Part shown: piece after piece, positions 3,781 to 5,278 of the stretch
Layout: every line of letters begins with the position of its first letter
How positions within the stretch are numbered: position 1 is the stretch's first letter
Assembly: GCA_902796895.1 (NCBI GenBank)
Contig: CADBQV010000172.1
Location: forward strand, 1 to 5,278
Length of the DNA: 5,278 bases
Reading direction: 5' to 3'
Origin: an uncultured Erysipelotrichaceae bacterium
GTDB taxonomy: Bacteria; Bacillota_I; Bacilli_A; Acholeplasmatales; Anaeroplasmataceae
The notes under the pieces: model-generated
Databases searched by the model: none
Seen by the model: the letters and a program-made list of their open reading frames with translations, nothing else
What the model was told of the DNA's origin: nothing
Translations under genes and position numbers: made by a program

Positions 3781-5278
3781 ATGAAAAAGAAATTGGCTGT
3801 TGTTGCTCTTGCATTATTAGCTAGTGCTGGCGTAGCAAGCTGTGCTAAATCAGATGATAATGGTGGCAAAGAAGAAAAACCATCAACATCAACAAATGAT
3901 CCTAGTACGACTACTACCCCTCAAACTAATCCTACTACTGATACAGGCGTAACAACTACAGAGATTGTTGTTAATAAATATACTGTTAAGATTAACAATA
4001 CAAATTCAAGTGCAGGTTCTGTAACTGGCGATACTGGTGAATTTGCAGAAGATTCAAATATAACTTTAACAGCAAGTCCAAACACAGGTTATACTTTCTT
4101 AGGCTTCTATAATGGACAAACTAAAGTAAGTAATGGAAATGATTTAGTTTATACATTCAAATTAAAAGAAAACGTAACAATTGATGCAAAATGGGCTGCT
4201 AAAAAGTTTACATTTAGTGCAAAATCAAATGATGCTACTATGGGTAGCGTTTCATATACTCAAAAAGAATTATATGAATTTAATGAAGATATAGCATTAA
4301 CTGCAACACCAGAATTAGGTTATCAATTCGATGGTTGGTATATTGGGGATAATCAACTAGAGACAAACGCAACATATACTTATAAGATGGGTGATTCAAA
4401 TACTGAAATTGAAGCAAGATTTAGTATTTTGAAGCATACTATTAAATTATTATCTAATAAGGATGATGCTGCAACTTATACATTATCTAATAAAGATGAT
4501 GATACAATCACTTATGAATTAGATAGTGCTATTGAACACGATAGTAGTGTCGTTATTAGCGTAGAGGCTAAAGAAGGTTATACATTTGCAGGCTTCTATT
4601 CAGTAAATGATAATGGTTCAGTTGGTGAACTTCTATCATTTGATTTAACAAAAACAACATTTACTATCGAATCACTTCAAACTGATATACAAATTTATGT
4701 TAAATTTGAAGCAAATCAAGTAGATTTAACATTAAATTATGATAATACTAAAGGAAGCGTTACATTAACACCTGAACAAACAACTTATGATTATGCTTCT
4801 ACTGTAACTTTAAAAGCTGAAGCAATTGAAGGATATGAATTCGTAGGTTGGTATTTAGGAGATAGTACAGAAGCTATTTCTAATGAATTAGAATATACTT
4901 ATACATTTGCTTTAGATAATAATGTTGTTAATGCAGTATTTAGAGCTAAAAAGGTAAAAGTTAATTTTGTAAATGATACAGAAGGTTTCGGTACAATTAA
5001 TGAAACTGGTGAATTTGATTTTGCATCAGAAATTACATTAAGTGCAACACCAGTTGCTGGTTATAAATTAACTGGTTGGTATTTAGGAGATAGCACTGAT
5101 GCATTAGCTTCTGATAAATATACAATTAATTCACTTGACGAATTAACATTCCATGCAAAATTCGAAAAAGATTCATTTGCTGTAGATATTGATAAAAATA
5201 TTGAAGCAGCTGGTGAAATAACTGGCGATGATGACTATCTATTTGAAGAAGAAGTTACAATTACTGCAACTCAAAAAG
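3781..5278 (+). CDS. Lipoprotein with tandem divergent InlB B-repeat-type domains, cut by right edge
   Basis: Starting at ATG 3781 with GGGAG six bases upstream, 499 residues are visible with no stop before the right edge. Residues 1-21 are a lipoprotein signal peptide: MKKK, a hydrophobic core, and lipobox VASC with Cys21 as the expected lipidated residue. A Ser/Thr/Pro-rich linker (about 30-60) follows, as in proteins spanning the cell envelope. The rest is at least six tandem beta-rich repeats of about 72-90 residues: 67-138, 143-214, 219-309, 314-387, 391-461 and 466 onward. Each has a V/ITLTA strand, GY, and a central GFY or GWY motif (108, 185, 271, 356, 432), ending in a hydrophobic strand such as IDAKW or NAVF. 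This resembles the divergent InlB B-repeat/Listeria-Bacteroides repeat type found in surface proteins that bind hosts or polysaccharide; the ligand is unknown. No catalytic domain is seen. It is transcribed away from oriC. The lipoprotein call is firm; the repeat family is from memory. Confidence 0.88.
   Translation, partial: MKKKLAVVALALLASAGVASCAKSDDNGGKEEKPSTSTNDPSTTTTPQTNPTTDTGVTTTEIVVNKYTVKINNTNSSAGSVTGDTGEFAEDSNITLTASPNTGYTFLGFYNGQTKVSNGNDLVYTFKLKENVTIDAKWAAKKFTFSAKSNDATMGSVSYTQKELYEFNEDIALTATPELGYQFDGWYIGDNQLETNATYTYKMGDSNTEIEARFSILKHTIKLLSNKDDAATYTLSNKDDDTITYELDSAIEHDSSVVISVEAKEGYTFAGFYSVNDNGSVGELLSFDLTKTTFTIESLQTDIQIYVKFEANQVDLTLNYDNTKGSVTLTPEQTTYDYASTVTLKAEAIEGYEFVGWYLGDSTEAISNELEYTYTFALDNNVVNAVFRAKKVKVNFVNDTEGFGTINETGEFDFASEITLSATPVAGYKLTGWYLGDSTDALASDKYTINSLDELTFHAKFEKDSFAVDIDKNIEAAGEITGDDDYLFEEEVTITATQK
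4846..5096 (+). repeat. Near-identical 23-bp direct repeat in domains 4 and 5 of the lipoprotein
   Basis: Positions 4846-4868 and 5074-5096 agree at 22 of 23 bases, 228 bp (76 codons) apart. Both encode GWYLGDST. The other repeats share only the protein motif, so domains 4 and 5 look like the most recent duplication or a conversion tract. Confidence 0.75.

Noticed and set aside
1..5278. Mycoplasma-type genetic code (UGA as tryptophan)
   Set aside because: All visible tryptophans use TGG and none of the four reading frames contains an in-frame TGA.
1..5278. CRISPR array, insertion sequence or phage/defence genes
   Set aside because: No regular spaced repeats, terminal inverted repeats with transposase, or defence-type proteins are present.

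Overview
The window is a chromosomal replication origin (oriC) with the dnaA-dnaN pair of a very AT-rich, low-GC Gram-positive-type bacterium. By eye, G+C is about a quarter. Tryptophan is read from TGG and no gene has an in-frame TGA, so the standard bacterial code fits and the UGA-Trp code of Mycoplasma/Spiroplasma is not supported. Strong AGGAGG-type ribosome sites, a DnaA-trio like that of Bacillus subtilis and a lipoprotein with InlB-type repeats point to the Bacilli/Mollicutes neighbourhood, for example an Acholeplasma-like, Erysipelotrichia-like or uncultured gut lineage. The species cannot be named from this sequence.

Layout, left to right. Positions 1-642 (minus) hold the N-terminal 214 residues of an M32-family (Taq-type) metallocarboxypeptidase that runs off the left edge. 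A compact intrinsic terminator (677-698) closes dnaN. dnaN, the beta sliding clamp, is complete at 700-1842 (minus). The 144-bp gap 1843-1986 holds four DnaA-box-like sites, a DnaA-trio followed by an all-A/T stretch (the likely unwinding element), and an extended -10 promoter for dnaN. dnaA, the initiator ATPase, is complete at 1987-3303 (minus). Positions 3304-3780 form a 477-bp non-coding region. It contains the dnaA promoter, five more DnaA boxes, a 46-bp run without any G or C, a perfect 11-bp inverted repeat, and a sigma-A-type promoter facing right. From 3781 to the right edge (plus) runs a secreted lipoprotein with at least six tandem divergent InlB B-repeat-type domains, cut by the window end.

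How it works together. DnaA should bind the box clusters on both sides of its own gene (a bipartite oriC), repress or tune its own promoter and probably that of dnaN, and open the duplex next to the trio. DnaN then acts as the processivity clamp at the new forks. All genes read away from the origin, so both arms are transcribed co-directionally with replication. The usual Firmicutes neighbours (rpmH-rnpA on one side, recF and gyrB on the other) are not adjacent here. Instead a surface lipoprotein and a peptidase gene border the origin. I found no convincing previously undescribed system; the most interesting material is the detailed architecture of the origin and its unusual neighbours.
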